A stretch of DNA of 64,000 nucleotides from Capnocytophaga sp. ARDL2 (GCF_041530365.1 NZ_CP168034.1:1860001-1924000), one strand, 5' to 3'. Numbered from the stretch's first letter, positions 19,101 through 26,974 are shown. Notes: a model not told the origin generated them from the letters alone. A program made the numbers and translations.

Positions 19101-21213
19101 CTCTCGACAAGTTCAAAGGCTGATTTGAATCGTAATCTAATGTCTCAACAATCGCCCTTACCTTTTCAATAAAATCTTGCTTATTAGTAAATCGTTTAGA
19201 CAAATCTCTATTCATCAAAAAGTCAAAAACCTCCTTTTCGTGGGCATCAGTGATTTTATCCTTAAATGTTTTGCGTATTTCTCCAATCCAACCTGCAAAT
19301 TTCTCCATATCTTGCAAACCGTCGGCATTTTGCGTACCATAAAACCTTTGCAAAGTCTGATAAACAAATCCTTTCGGATTTAAATATGACAAATTTTCAA
19401 CAAAACGCCTATTCTTACCCTCTCTATTCAAAAACTCTTGAACCTCCTCAAGAGTAGCACCACCTTCTATTTTGTTTCGCAAAGTAGTACCCCTTTCAAG
19501 TGGTGTCTCCATAGAGCGGTTTGCATTAGCCTCTTCCTTAGCAAATTTTATTGCTTGAGACTCCGTAAAATCATTAGACCTATCCACGATTTTTACATCA
19601 TTCCTACCAGCATTTTTAGCACCATAATACCTGTGATGCCCACTCAATACATAATATTTACCACTTTTAGGGTCTTTCCAAATATGAATAGGGTCTTGAT
19701 ATGCATCGTTAAAATTTTCAGAAATATTTCTCAATACAGCCTCATTTAGCTGTTTCCTACCTTGAAATCTATTCTCGTCTGTATGTATATCACTCAAAGA
19801 CATACGCTTTACAGACAAATCTTCAACAGCCTTAGAGTTAGTTTCAGTTGTCGTAGTATCAGAGTTGTTTTGTATATTTGTATCGAAAGAATTTCCGTGC
19901 AAATCAGCAGATTGGTTTCCTTGTATTGATGGCACGGCATCAAGTGGCAAGGTCGCCTTGTTAATGTAAGCCAATCTGCCCTCTTTCATTATTCTTTCAT
20001 CTTGCCTATTAAACAAATCACCCAACAAAGCGTCAAGTTCATTATTCACCTCTTGCTGTGAAACATTTTCTATAGTCCAAGAGTTGTTGAGCGTAGTCAA
20101 AACACCAGCCTCTTGCATTCTCCTATCAACCTCCTCATCTATTTTTTTGTTCAAATCATCGTTAGTAACAAGCTCTTTATTTTGACCGCTGAGCGTAGCT
20201 GAAGTATCAGAATTATTTTGTATATTTGTATTAGAAATGGATTTTTGAGGAGTAGTAGTTCCATTTTCCAACTCTAAATCGGAAGCGACAGCCCTACTTC
20301 CATTAGTGCTATCAGGGGTTACGAGGGTGGTAGCAGATTTAGAGTTATGAGAATCTTCAAGAAGAGAGTCACCTTCTTGCGTATTTTGCGAAATATCAGT
20401 GTTCATCGTCTTGGTATTTAACGATTCTCTTTTTTCATAAGCAGTTAGCAACCACTTTTTATTTTCCCCATAATATTCCAAACTTATTGCAGCTTCGTGG
20501 GTCTTACTCTCTAATCTTATTCTATTTTCCGTTCTTGACACAACAACCATATCATCAAGTATATCTTGTAAGTTATTCAATACCTCAGGATGATACTTTG
20601 CAATTTTCGCAAGACCAAAGCCGTTACTTTTTCCTGTTCCCTCTTTACCCCATACCAAATCTATATCTCCTACCTCTTTATGATTTAAAGCAGATAAAGC
20701 TTCCCCCTCTTTCTTGTGCAACAAAAAATCAATCGCTTGTTTTACCTTACCCTTAAATTGGTCGTAGATATTCCCAAAAGCACCTTTACCAACAGGCTCT
20801 ATACTATCAAAATCTACCTCAGTTTCCCCTTGTCCCAAAGTCTCATTACCTTGCTTTATCGTCAAAGCATTATCCGCATACTTATCTTTCCATAAATTAT
20901 TGCCCTGCCAATGCTTGTACATCTCCACCAACATTCCACCTTTAAAATAACCGTCCTCAAAAAACTCACGCACCAAATTCAAATCCCTCAAACCATTATA
21001 CCCCATAGGAGAAAGTTCATCAAACCAAGCATTTGTCTCATCAATCGCTCGTTCCTGATTTTCCACCTCATACAATCTATTCAACCTATCCAAAGCCATC
21101 ATCGTTTCCTCGTTATGCTCACCCCTTCTCATTCTATCAATATGAGTTCTTATACCTGTACGATAATCGGTTTCCGCATTATTTTCAACTTCCGAATTCC
21201 CATTTTCAGGCAC
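16195..21213 (-). CDS. Giant polyvalent-type protein (nuclease, ParB, ART and metallopeptidase modules), 5' end lost
   Basis: A 1672-residue protein of the polyvalent class, which phages and conjugative elements deploy with their DNA. Modules by inspection: barnase/colicin E5-like nuclease about 137-262 (GDIDLVWGK, GFGLAKI, HPEVLNNLQDIL); ParB-like fold 468-570 (LSGHHRYYGAKNAG); long coiled coil 705-795; conserved linker TEAFKDWFGDWE (889-900); second RelE/EndoU-type nuclease about 905-1035; ADP-ribosyltransferase-like 1084-1265 (VVYHGY, FFSPDFEFSKKY, GYDGVF); MuF-C-like nuclease about 1290-1435 (VFDSSTMVGRKVIF); zinc peptidase with HEFGH at 1504-1508 and acidic partner DEAIAEE. Linkers repeat NIQNNSDT. 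The GTG at 21213 is only nominal: the frame is open to 21240, then meets the IS982 end. Expression is doubtful. Confidence 0.8.
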   Translation of the reverse strand: MPENGNSEVENNAETDYRTGIRTHIDRMRRGEHNEETMMALDRLNRLYEVENQERAIDETNAWFDELSPMGYNGLRDLNLVREFFEDGYFKGGMLVEMYKHWQGNNLWKDKYADNALTIKQGNETLGQGETEVDFDSIEPVGKGAFGNIYDQFKGKVKQAIDFLLHKKEGEALSALNHKEVGDIDLVWGKEGTGKSNGFGLAKIAKYHPEVLNNLQDILDDMVVVSRTENRIRLESKTHEAAISLEYYGENKKWLLTAYEKRESLNTKTMNTDISQNTQEGDSLLEDSHNSKSATTLVTPDSTNGSRAVASDLELENGTTTPQKSISNTNIQNNSDTSATLSGQNKELVTNDDLNKKIDEEVDRRMQEAGVLTTLNNSWTIENVSQQEVNNELDALLGDLFNRQDERIMKEGRLAYINKATLPLDAVPSIQGNQSADLHGNSFDTNIQNNSDTTTTETNSKAVEDLSVKRMSLSDIHTDENRFQGRKQLNEAVLRNISENFNDAYQDPIHIWKDPKSGKYYVLSGHHRYYGAKNAGRNDVKIVDRSNDFTESQAIKFAKEEANANRSMETPLERGTTLRNKIEGGATLEEVQEFLNREGKNRRFVENLSYLNPKGFVYQTLQRFYGTQNADGLQDMEKFAGWIGEIRKTFKDKITDAHEKEVFDFLMNRDLSKRFTNKQDFIEKVRAIVETLDYDSNQPLNLSRVKDKTNLEREWDNTLNELTQDKKKVEKEIDTLRERFTNPAMEGFIDPNSASYTELKRRSDEKIGLLQNQVRSLEQKIVEHRQKKRDVIRAGMNQTSLFDFHSVQGKMQEITRKSLDKIVKRLLKSVPNANVHIVNQQQVERMIADSLRLEKERIVAQAKANGTYMKAPNGKPTNLNEEQWVTVRTEAFKDWFGDWESASLIAMAENALRDKNSKSKYIFSPSEKTAKRFSELLEHEINSVVITDDSIRHINKKHGQNEAMRGQIDMTAEDIVVLPYVINNFDTMELSEDFDDKQGNKAIKITKRVNGTYVVATIEKGKDKNFVVTSWQKKKSDALDASKETPRLNVRNDSDLTKVQKEIEQIKSAKENSSKVVDENGEPMVVYHGYRSEDFYEFEQREAYVSSFLYGNKKVKRNGFFFSPDFEFSKKYELRPYGSKERIMRTFLNIKNPFNFSQNLHLKGINENISQLFEKFLEEAETNGIQVFNNDFSLLVPSESAWGYLDDEIGVFFVEFLKKRGYDGVFLEEKDVDKISMEQEKAIDFSTIVALHPNQIKSATANVGTFSEDSDDIRYHTDSELSEQKRVNATFNEELAQMREGSLPSGHIFQLGRPNTLLQSAGIPNLPIELKANKLKEKSEQENHPFDLSEMESLPQAIQNPIAVFDSSTMVGRKVIFTELVHEGKNFVVALELNSRRTGIQVNSIRSVYPRNNTQIVRAITNNEAVYINKEKATDWLGRQQFNSADATQLANRSANIINNFENPKQNNNLQELRTNNGTVYGMARGNNIYLNADAGLNANTAIHEFGHLWVHSLRNGNKALYNKAIATVLRDKKAMELMRNNPNYIHLKSDEAIAEEILATEIGNLGERKYQAEQSKSVLHRLAKHIWQWVRNTLSKGTKLERWSDAKWQSASLLDVANNISDNLLQGKKVPMVRLSKAEIVQNANVLRGLNSVQLRTVLFANDLVMEARCP

Positions 21214-21242
21214 TTGCCTCTTGCCGAATTCAAAATCATTTT

Positions 21243-21620
21243 ACCCGTTGTTCATTTTAAATTATACTTGCTTTAATTTTATTTATTTCCTTTTTTAATA
21301 CAAATTTGTTAATGTATTGAATTAAGGTTAAAGCAGTTATTTTACTGATAATTCGTGTTTTAAAACCGTTGAATGATTTTGCATAATTCCTTTTAATCAT
21401 AAATTGATCACATAACCGCGAAATCGAAGATTCGACGAAGTCAAAATAATGTTTCGATTCTTTTCCTCTTTTTCTTGAATAAGTAAAACTGAAGTTTGTA
21501 ATCTTTTTGATTCAGTCTCTTTGAGGTATTTAACTGAATAGTAGCAGTGTTAAACAAATCTAATTGATATTGTGACGATATATAACCTCTGTCACCTATC
21601 AGACTTTTATAGCCAATTTT
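21243..21620 (-). mobile_element. IS982-family transposase relic (3' part with one terminal repeat)
   Basis: Minus-strand reading gives the C-terminal third of an IS982 transposase: YKSLIGDRGYISSQYQLDL, KRLNQKDYKLQFYLFKKKRK, RIETLF, then, after an extra stretch of about 20 bases with TGA, LCDQFMIKRNYAKSFNGFKT and ITALTLIQYINKFVLKK, ending just before 21256. The outer end reads ACCCGTTGTTCA from 21243 on the plus strand, the kind of ACC-initial terminus this family has. The N-terminal two thirds and the other terminus are missing; the relic begins directly after the FUSC stop at 21621. Not functional. Confidence 0.8.
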
Positions 21621-22142
21621 TCATACATCCCCCTCCAACGGATATTTCTTTTTTATTTTTCGTATAAAATGTGAACTCAACACTGTGATACTCAAACCTA
21701 TTAAACATCCTATGGCAACGGTTGAAAATCGGATCAAAGGCGTTAAAACTTCTTCAGAAACATGTGATTGCAACATTACAATCAAAAAGGAAACAATCGC
21801 TACGCGTGCCATGTTCATTACTTTAAACAAATAACAAACAATGGCAGTAATCACAATCCCAATACACAAAAGCAACACACTTTTGTCGTGAATCATATAA
21901 ATCACTGTTCCTACACACGAACCTATAAAATTAGATTTTACGCGTTCAAAAGTCAACCTGCGTGAGTCTTTTTCCTCGGGTGAAATTACCAAAATAATAG
22001 AAAGTAACAACCAAAATAATTCATATTTCGGAAATTTTAGCATCAAAAAATATCCTAATAAAAAACCAATCAAGCATCGTATGAGATAGACCGCCAATTG
22101 GGAATAAACGATTTTAACTAATAATTGTGTAGCTGTTTTCAA
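21621..22142 (-). CDS. FUSC-family inner-membrane protein
   Basis: A 173-residue membrane protein with five to six hydrophobic helices (RCLIGFLLGYFLML, WLLLSIILVISP, LLCIGIVITAIVCYLF, IVSFLIVML, VAIGCLIGLSITVL). The loop RRLTFERVKSNFIGSCVGT resembles the FUSC/aromatic-acid-exporter conserved loop after helix 2. Transport substrate unknown. Its stop codon abuts the IS982 relic, so the last residues could have been altered by the insertion; the hydrophilic tail KKKYPLEGDV is consistent with a natural end. Confidence 0.75.
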   Translation of the reverse strand: MKTATQLLVKIVYSQLAVYLIRCLIGFLLGYFLMLKFPKYELFWLLLSIILVISPEEKDSRRLTFERVKSNFIGSCVGTVIYMIHDKSVLLLCIGIVITAIVCYLFKVMNMARVAIVSFLIVMLQSHVSEEVLTPLIRFSTVAIGCLIGLSITVLSSHFIRKIKKKYPLEGDV

Positions 22143-22161
22143 TGGTAATTTTATTTATTTG

Positions 22162-22185
22162 CAAAGGTAAAAATAATTAACTTTG
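22162..22185. promoter_or_regulatory. Divergent -7 elements between FUSC and M28 peptidase genes
   Basis: Minus-strand TACCTTTG (22169-22162) and plus-strand TAACTTTG (22178-22185) both fit TAnnTTTG and point at the two divergent genes (starts 22142 and 22219). Clear -33 boxes are not visible for either. Confidence 0.4.
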
Positions 22186-22218
22186 CTTATATTAATTTAA
22201 AATTAAATGTGAATCTAT

Positions 22219-23196
22219 ATGAAAAAAATCATTTTTAGTTTATTAATCTTAGGGCAAATGTCCTTTGCACAGCAAGCTGTTGAAGTTATGCCTCCTGCGG
22301 AAGCGTATGCTCGATCGATTTCATTAGAAAATCTAAAAGAACATTTGTTTACTTTGGCTTCTGATGAATATGAAGGTAGAAAAACAGGTGAGAAAGGTCA
22401 GAAAATGGCTGCTGAATACATCAGAGATTTTTACAAAAAACACAACATTCCTGCATTGCCTGGTACAGAAGACTATTTTCAATTCGTTCCCAGTAAATTT
22501 ATGAAACGATTGTTTAGTCATACGCTAAACGATAGCGAAAATGTAATAGCTTATTTAAAAGGTTCGGGACTTCCTGAGGAATACATTGTGATTTCTGCTC
22601 ATTACGATCATATTGGCATGTCGAACAATGAGATTTTCAATGGTGCAGACGACAACGCTTCAGGTACAACAGGTATATTGGAACTTGCTCGAATTTTGAA
22701 AAAAGCAAGCGATGAAGGATTTTTGAGACGCAGTGTGATTTTCCTTCATTGTACAGGCGAAGAATACGGATTGCACGGTTCGAGGTATTTTTCACAAAAT
22801 TCATTAATACCTTTGGAAACTATCAAAGCCAATTTCAATATCGACATGATTGGTCGCATTGACTACAAATATAAAGACAATGGTGACTATTTGTATTTGG
22901 TTGGTTCGCTCGACGAAGGAAAGCATCTGTACCAATTTGCAGAAGATGCGAGTAAATATTTTGTAAATCTAACTTTGGATTACACCTACGACGATAGAAA
23001 GCATCCAGAAAAAATATTCTATCGCTCAGACCATTACAACTTTGCAAGGCATGGGATCCCTGTGTTGTTTTTCTACAGTGGCGAACATGATGATTATCAT
23101 CAAGCAACCGATACCGCAGACAAAATCGAATACGATACGATGAAAAAACGATTGCATCTGATTTTTCACACGATTTGGAAAACCATCAATCAATAG
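22219..23196 (+). CDS. Secreted M28-family zinc metallopeptidase
   Basis: A 325-residue exported aminopeptidase-like enzyme with signal peptide 1-18 (MKKIIFSLLILGQMSFAQ). The di-zinc site is complete: SAHYDHIG (His ligand), GADDNASGTTGILELAR (bridging Asp), HCTGEEYGLHGSRYF (general-base Glu and Glu ligand), NIDMIGR (Asp ligand) and RSDHYNFARHGIPVLFFYSGEHDDYHQ (final His). This is the standard M28 order. It probably trims peptides in the periplasm or outside the cell. A hairpin directly after the stop closes the gene. Confidence 0.93.
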   Translation: MKKIIFSLLILGQMSFAQQAVEVMPPAEAYARSISLENLKEHLFTLASDEYEGRKTGEKGQKMAAEYIRDFYKKHNIPALPGTEDYFQFVPSKFMKRLFSHTLNDSENVIAYLKGSGLPEEYIVISAHYDHIGMSNNEIFNGADDNASGTTGILELARILKKASDEGFLRRSVIFLHCTGEEYGLHGSRYFSQNSLIPLETIKANFNIDMIGRIDYKYKDNGDYLYLVGSLDEGKHLYQFAEDASKYFVNLTLDYTYDDRKHPEKIFYRSDHYNFARHGIPVLFFYSGEHDDYHQATDTADKIEYDTMKKRLHLIFHTIWKTINQ

Positions 23197-23239
23197 AAAA
23201 AGAGGAAATTCTATCGAATTTCCTCTTTTTCTATTGATT
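23188..23239. terminator. Very long bidirectional terminator between M28 peptidase and lpdA
   Basis: A 24-bp perfect inverted repeat (23188-23211 with 23216-23239) with a four-base TATC loop. It contains the peptidase stop codon TAG and ends one base before the lpdA stop codon. A and T runs within the arms allow termination on either strand. Confidence 0.85.
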
Positions 23240-23240
23240 A

Positions 23241-24645
23241 TTACATGTGAATAGCTCTTTTTCCAGTTGCGTCCAATGCTGCTTCTTTGATAGCTTCTGT
23301 AAATGTAGGGTGTGCGTGAGAAATTCTTGTAATATCCTCAGCACTTGCTCTATATTCCATAGCTACTACTGCCTCAGCAATCATATCTGCAGCTCTTGCA
23401 CCTATCATATGAACTCCTAAGATTTCATCTGTTTTTTCACAAGCAATTACTTTTACCAATCCATCAATATCACCACTTGCGCGGCTTCTTCCTAAAGCTC
23501 TCATTGGAAAACTTCCTACTTTGTAAGCTGCTCCTTCTGTTTTCAATTGCTCTTCAGTTTTTCCAACTCCTGCAACTTCTGGCCAAGTGTAAACTACCCC
23601 TGGAATCAAATTGTAGTTGATGTGAGGTTTTTGTCCAGCTAATGTTTCTGCTACAAATACACCTTCTTCCTCTGCTTTGTGAGCCAACATAGCTCCTTTT
23701 ACCACATCACCGATTGCGTAGATGTTAGAAACATTGGTTTGTAAATGGTCATTTACATCAATACGACCTCTTTCATCAACTTTCACCCCTGCTTTTTCAA
23801 GGTTCAATCCATCAGTGTATGGTCTTCTTCCTACCGATACCAAACAGTAATCTCCCTCTACTACTACTTCTTCTCCTTTTTTGTCTTTTGCAGTGATTTT
23901 TACTGTATCTCCATTTCTTTCCACCGCTGAAACTGCTGTAGAAAGCATAAATTTCATACCTTGTTTTTTCAATACTTTTTGTAATTCTTTAGACAAAGCA
24001 CCGTCCATTCCTGGGATGATTTTGTCTAAATATTCGATTACCGTTACATCTGCTCCTAATCTTTTGTAAACAGATCCCAACTCTAATCCAATAACTCCAC
24101 CACCGATTACTACCAAGTGTTTAGGAATTTCTTTCAAATTCAATGCTTCTGTAGATGTAATGATTCTTTCTTTGTCTAAAGAAATAAATGGTAAAGAAGA
24201 TGGTTTTGAACCTGTTGCAATAATAGTATATTTAGATTCGATTTCTTCAGCCGAACTGTCTTTTTTCGTGATTTTGATTTTAGTAGCAGACTCAAAAGAT
24301 CCTACACCTTCAAAAACAGTAATTTTGTTTTTGTCCATCAAAAAGTTAATACCCTTTGTCGTTTGTTCTACCACTTCATTTTTTCTTTCCACCATACGAG
24401 CGATGTCTGCTTTTGGCTCATTGATGTGAATTCCGTGGTTTGCAAAATTGTGTTTAGCATTTTCAAAGTGTTCAGAACTGTCTAACAATGCTTTTGAAGG
24501 GATACATCCTACATTCAAACAAGTTCCTCCCAAAGTTGGATATTTTTCAATAATTGCAGTTTTAAACCCCAATTGAGCCGCACGAATGGCAGCTACATAT
24601 CCTCCAGGCACCTGAGCCTATTACTGTTACATCAAATGTACTCAT
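23241..24645 (-). CDS. lpdA: Dihydrolipoyl dehydrogenase (E3), one-base insertion near the start in this sequence
   Basis: E3 reoxidises the lipoyl groups of 2-oxoacid dehydrogenase complexes with FAD and NAD+. The ATG at 24645 begins MSTFDVTVIGSG, the FAD-binding fold. After GGT an extra base (C at 24609 on the plus strand) throws out the frame; the downstream frame resumes PGGYVAAIRAAQLG. Removing that base gives 467 residues, standard length. Also seen: redox disulphide GGTCLNVGCIPSK, NAD-binding VIGGGVIGLELGSVYKRLG, IYAIGDVV, and the catalytic HAHPTFTE. Without correction, translation would have to begin at 24611, which would lack part of the FAD site. A sequencing error is the likely cause. 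Confidence 0.93.
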
Positions 24646-24687
24646 TATACTATATTGTTTTTGATAAATCGATTAATATTTGCAAAA

Positions 24688-24716
24688 TTACAACAATTTT
24701 ACTATTTCAAAGAAAA
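24688..24716 (-). promoter_or_regulatory. Probable lpdA promoter
   Basis: Minus-strand TAATTTTG, a match to TAnnTTTG, lies about 35-45 bases before the lpdA ATG. A TTTG lies 17 bases further upstream, slightly closer than the usual 19-21. Position estimated by eye. Confidence 0.4.
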
Positions 24717-24735
24717 TAATCACATTATAATAGTG

Positions 24736-25446
24736 TTATTTTTCATCCTTTACTGCATTCCAAAGTGTTTCATTAGGTAAAGGAGCATTGATAAAAATTT
24801 CGTTTTTGCTTACAGGATGAATAAATGTTAAAAATTTAGCATGAAGATGAATGCCTCCATCTTGATTACTTCTCTTTGCTCCATATTTCAAATCTCCTTT
24901 GATTGGTAAACCTATAGCTGAAAGTTGACAGCGTATCTGATGATGTCTTCCTGTATGCAATTTTACCTCTAAGACGGTATAATTTGACAATTTTTGAATA
25001 ATTTTATAATCTAAAATTGCTCTTTTACTATTGGAAACTTCTTTATCATAGGCTTTGGAAGTATTTGTTTTTTCATTTTTAGCTAAATAATGTGTCAATG
25101 ATGCATGACTCTGCTTTGGTTGATTTTGCACAACAGCCCAATAAATTTTATCTAATTTTCTATCCTTGAAAAGCTCGTTTAATCGAGTTAATGCTTTTGA
25201 AGTACGTGCAAAAACAACAATTCCAGTGGTTGGTCTGTCTAAACGGTGAACTACCCCAAGAAAAACTTCTCCCGGTTTGTTGTATTTTTCTTTGATATAT
25301 TCTTTTACGACCTCAGAAAGAGGTTTATCTCCTGTTTTATCTCCTTGAACAATATCGCCTACTCGCTTATTTATAACAATAATATGATTGTCTTCGTATA
25401 ATATTTGAAGATTTTCTTTGGTTGAATATTTTGTATCGTTTTTCAC
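24736..25446 (-). CDS. RluA-family RNA pseudouridine synthase
   Basis: A 236-residue enzyme that isomerises uridine to pseudouridine in ribosomal or transfer RNA. The catalytic motif is VVHRLDRPTTGIVVFA, with the nucleophilic Asp of HRLD near residue 69. Further family blocks are ILYEDNHIIVINK and LHTGRHHQIRCQLSAIGLPI. It lacks an N-terminal S4 domain, as in the short RluA-like group, so the target site cannot be named. The neighbouring DUF3276 gene upstream is separated by a terminator. Confidence 0.9.
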   Translation of the reverse strand: MKNDTKYSTKENLQILYEDNHIIVINKRVGDIVQGDKTGDKPLSEVVKEYIKEKYNKPGEVFLGVVHRLDRPTTGIVVFARTSKALTRLNELFKDRKLDKIYWAVVQNQPKQSHASLTHYLAKNEKTNTSKAYDKEVSNSKRAILDYKIIQKLSNYTVLEVKLHTGRHHQIRCQLSAIGLPIKGDLKYGAKRSNQDGGIHLHAKFLTFIHPVSKNEIFINAPLPNETLWNAVKDEK

Positions 25447-25477
25447 TTATTTAATTGGATTTAAGGTAAAATATAAA

Positions 25478-25509
25478 AAACTTGTCCAATAAATCTATTG
25501 AACAAGTTT
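25478..25509 (-). terminator. Intrinsic terminator after the DUF3276 gene
   Basis: Stem AAACTTGT/ACAAGTTT continued by CAATA/TATTG across a single mismatch. It lies between the DUF3276 stop (25539) and the RluA start (25446). Confidence 0.7.
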
Positions 25510-25538
25510 CTCAACTTAATTAATAATAAATGAATGAA

Positions 25539-25889
25539 TTAAATTTCATCAAACTCAACGTTTGTAAAGTTTGAAGTATTTGTATATTCTCTTTTAAAAT
25601 CTTTTTGATGTCTTTCAGAAATTACCTCTTCACCTTTTTCTGTAACGATAAAATCTGTAATTTTTCCTAAAATATCTTTAAATGCTTCAAAATCTTCTTT
25701 GTATAGATAGATTTTATGTTTTTTAAAGTGGAAAGATCCGTCTTCTTCTGTAAATTTTTTACTTTCTGTAATGGTAATGTAATAATCATCAGCCTTTGTT
25801 GATCTTACATCAAAAAAATACGTTCTTCTTCCTGCTCTCAATACCTTAGAAAAAATTTCTTCTTTTTCTACAAATTCATTTTCTCTCAT
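25539..25889 (-). CDS. DUF3276 / PUR-family DNA- and RNA-binding protein
   Basis: A 116-residue small protein of the DUF3276 family, widespread in Bacteroidetes and structurally related to eukaryotic Pur-alpha repeats. Features: EEIFSKVLRAGRRTYFFDVR, DYYITITESKK and HFKKHKIYLYKEDFEAFKDIL, a single beta-beta-beta-beta-alpha PUR repeat. The C-terminal tail is acidic and disordered (NFTNVEFDEI). The family binds single-stranded nucleic acid in the cases studied; its role in Bacteroidetes is not settled. Confidence 0.88.
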   Translation of the reverse strand: MRENEFVEKEEIFSKVLRAGRRTYFFDVRSTKADDYYITITESKKFTEEDGSFHFKKHKIYLYKEDFEAFKDILGKITDFIVTEKGEEVISERHQKDFKREYTNTSNFTNVEFDEI

Positions 25890-26033
25890 ATCTCTTTCTT
25901 GTAATTATTTTACGAGGTCAAAAGTCTTAAAAAAAAAACTAATTTCAAAATATTTTATTACTTAGTTTTTCAATATTTCAATGTATTTTTATTACTATTT
26001 GACAATCAAAAATATAGATTTTCTTTTTCTTAA

Positions 26034-26849
26034 TTATACCGCTACATTGTGTTCTCTCAACGCATCGTTTAGCGAAGTTTTCTTGTCCGTTGATTCTTTT
26101 CTTTTACCGATAATCAACGCACATGGTACTTGATAGTCTCCCGCAGGAAATTTTTTAGTATAACTTCCAGGAATCACTACCGAACGCTCAGGAACATATC
26201 CCACAATTTCTTTCGGCTCGTCTCCTGTTACATCAATGATTTTTGTCGAAGCTGTCAAAACCACATTAGCTCCCAAAACGGCTTCTTTACCTACACGCAC
26301 TCCTTCAACTACGATACAACGCGAACCTATAAAGGCATTGTCCTCGATGATTACTGGCGATGCTTGCAACGGCTCCAATACACCTCCAATACCTACTCCA
26401 CCCGAGAGGTGAACATTTTTACCGATTTGAGCACAAGACCCAACTGTAGCCCAAGTATCTACCATTGTACCTTCATCCACATAGGCACCTATGTTTACAT
26501 AAGACGGCATCAAAATTACTCCCGATGAGATGTATGCTCCATGACGAGCCACAGCATTAGGTACTACACGAATTCCTTTTTCTGCAAAGTTTTTCTTTAA
26601 AGGCATTTTGTCGTGGTATTCAAAAATTCCAGCTTCTAAGGTTTCCATTTTTTGAATTGGAAAATACAAAATCACTGCTTTTTTTACCCATTCATTAATT
26701 TGCCAACCGTCGTTTGTTGGTTCGGCAGTACGCAATTCCCCTCTGTCTATATGTTCAATAACGCTACGGATTGCATTTTGTGTTTGTTCGTTTTGCAATA
26801 AGTCGCGATTTTTCCACGCTTGTTCTATGATTTGTTGTAAATCTTTCAT
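26034..26849 (-). CDS. dapD: 2,3,4,5-tetrahydropyridine-2,6-dicarboxylate N-succinyltransferase
   Basis: DapD succinylates tetrahydrodipicolinate, committing carbon to the succinylase branch of lysine and diaminopimelate synthesis. The 271 residues match family length. An alpha-helical N-terminal domain (1-100) is followed by a left-handed beta-helix built of hexapeptide repeats (SSGVILMPSYVNIGAYVDEG, GSCAQIGKNVHLSGGVGIGG, VIIEDNAFIGSRCIVVEGVR). The start at 26849 (MKDLQQIIEQAW) is the expected one. It stands alone between the DUF3276 gene and the decayed toxin-antitoxin remnant. Confidence 0.95.
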   Translation of the reverse strand: MKDLQQIIEQAWKNRDLLQNEQTQNAIRSVIEHIDRGELRTAEPTNDGWQINEWVKKAVILYFPIQKMETLEAGIFEYHDKMPLKKNFAEKGIRVVPNAVARHGAYISSGVILMPSYVNIGAYVDEGTMVDTWATVGSCAQIGKNVHLSGGVGIGGVLEPLQASPVIIEDNAFIGSRCIVVEGVRVGKEAVLGANVVLTASTKIIDVTGDEPKEIVGYVPERSVVIPGSYTKKFPAGDYQVPCALIIGKRKESTDKKTSLNDALREHNVAV

Positions 26850-26861
26850 TTTGTATATTAA

Positions 26862-26972
26862 TTATTTATCTTCGTAATGTCCCAAACATGCAAGGATTTC
26901 AATTTTCTTTTCTTCTTCAAAAACTTCATAAGTTAGACGATGTTTTTTATCTGAAGTAATAACATTTTGCAT
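26862..26972 (-). pseudogene. C-terminal fragment of a YoeB/Txe-type toxin
   Basis: A 36-codon minus-strand frame from ATG 26972 to TAA 26862 reads MQNVITSDKKHRLTYEVF...ILACLGHYEDK. This matches the C-terminal end of YoeB/Txe mRNA-interferase toxins, where the H-R-L-x-Y-x-V segment and the last GHY are conserved. The first half of the toxin is missing, so it cannot be active as it stands. It starts 3 bases after the antitoxin stop, the usual toxin-antitoxin spacing. Confidence 0.65.
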
Positions 26973-26974
26973 TA

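Noticed and set aside
19855..20240. Near-identical segments encoding NIQNNSDT as a possible DNA-level repeat element
   Set aside because: They lie in frame within the polyvalent gene and fit duplicated linker sequence rather than a separate element.
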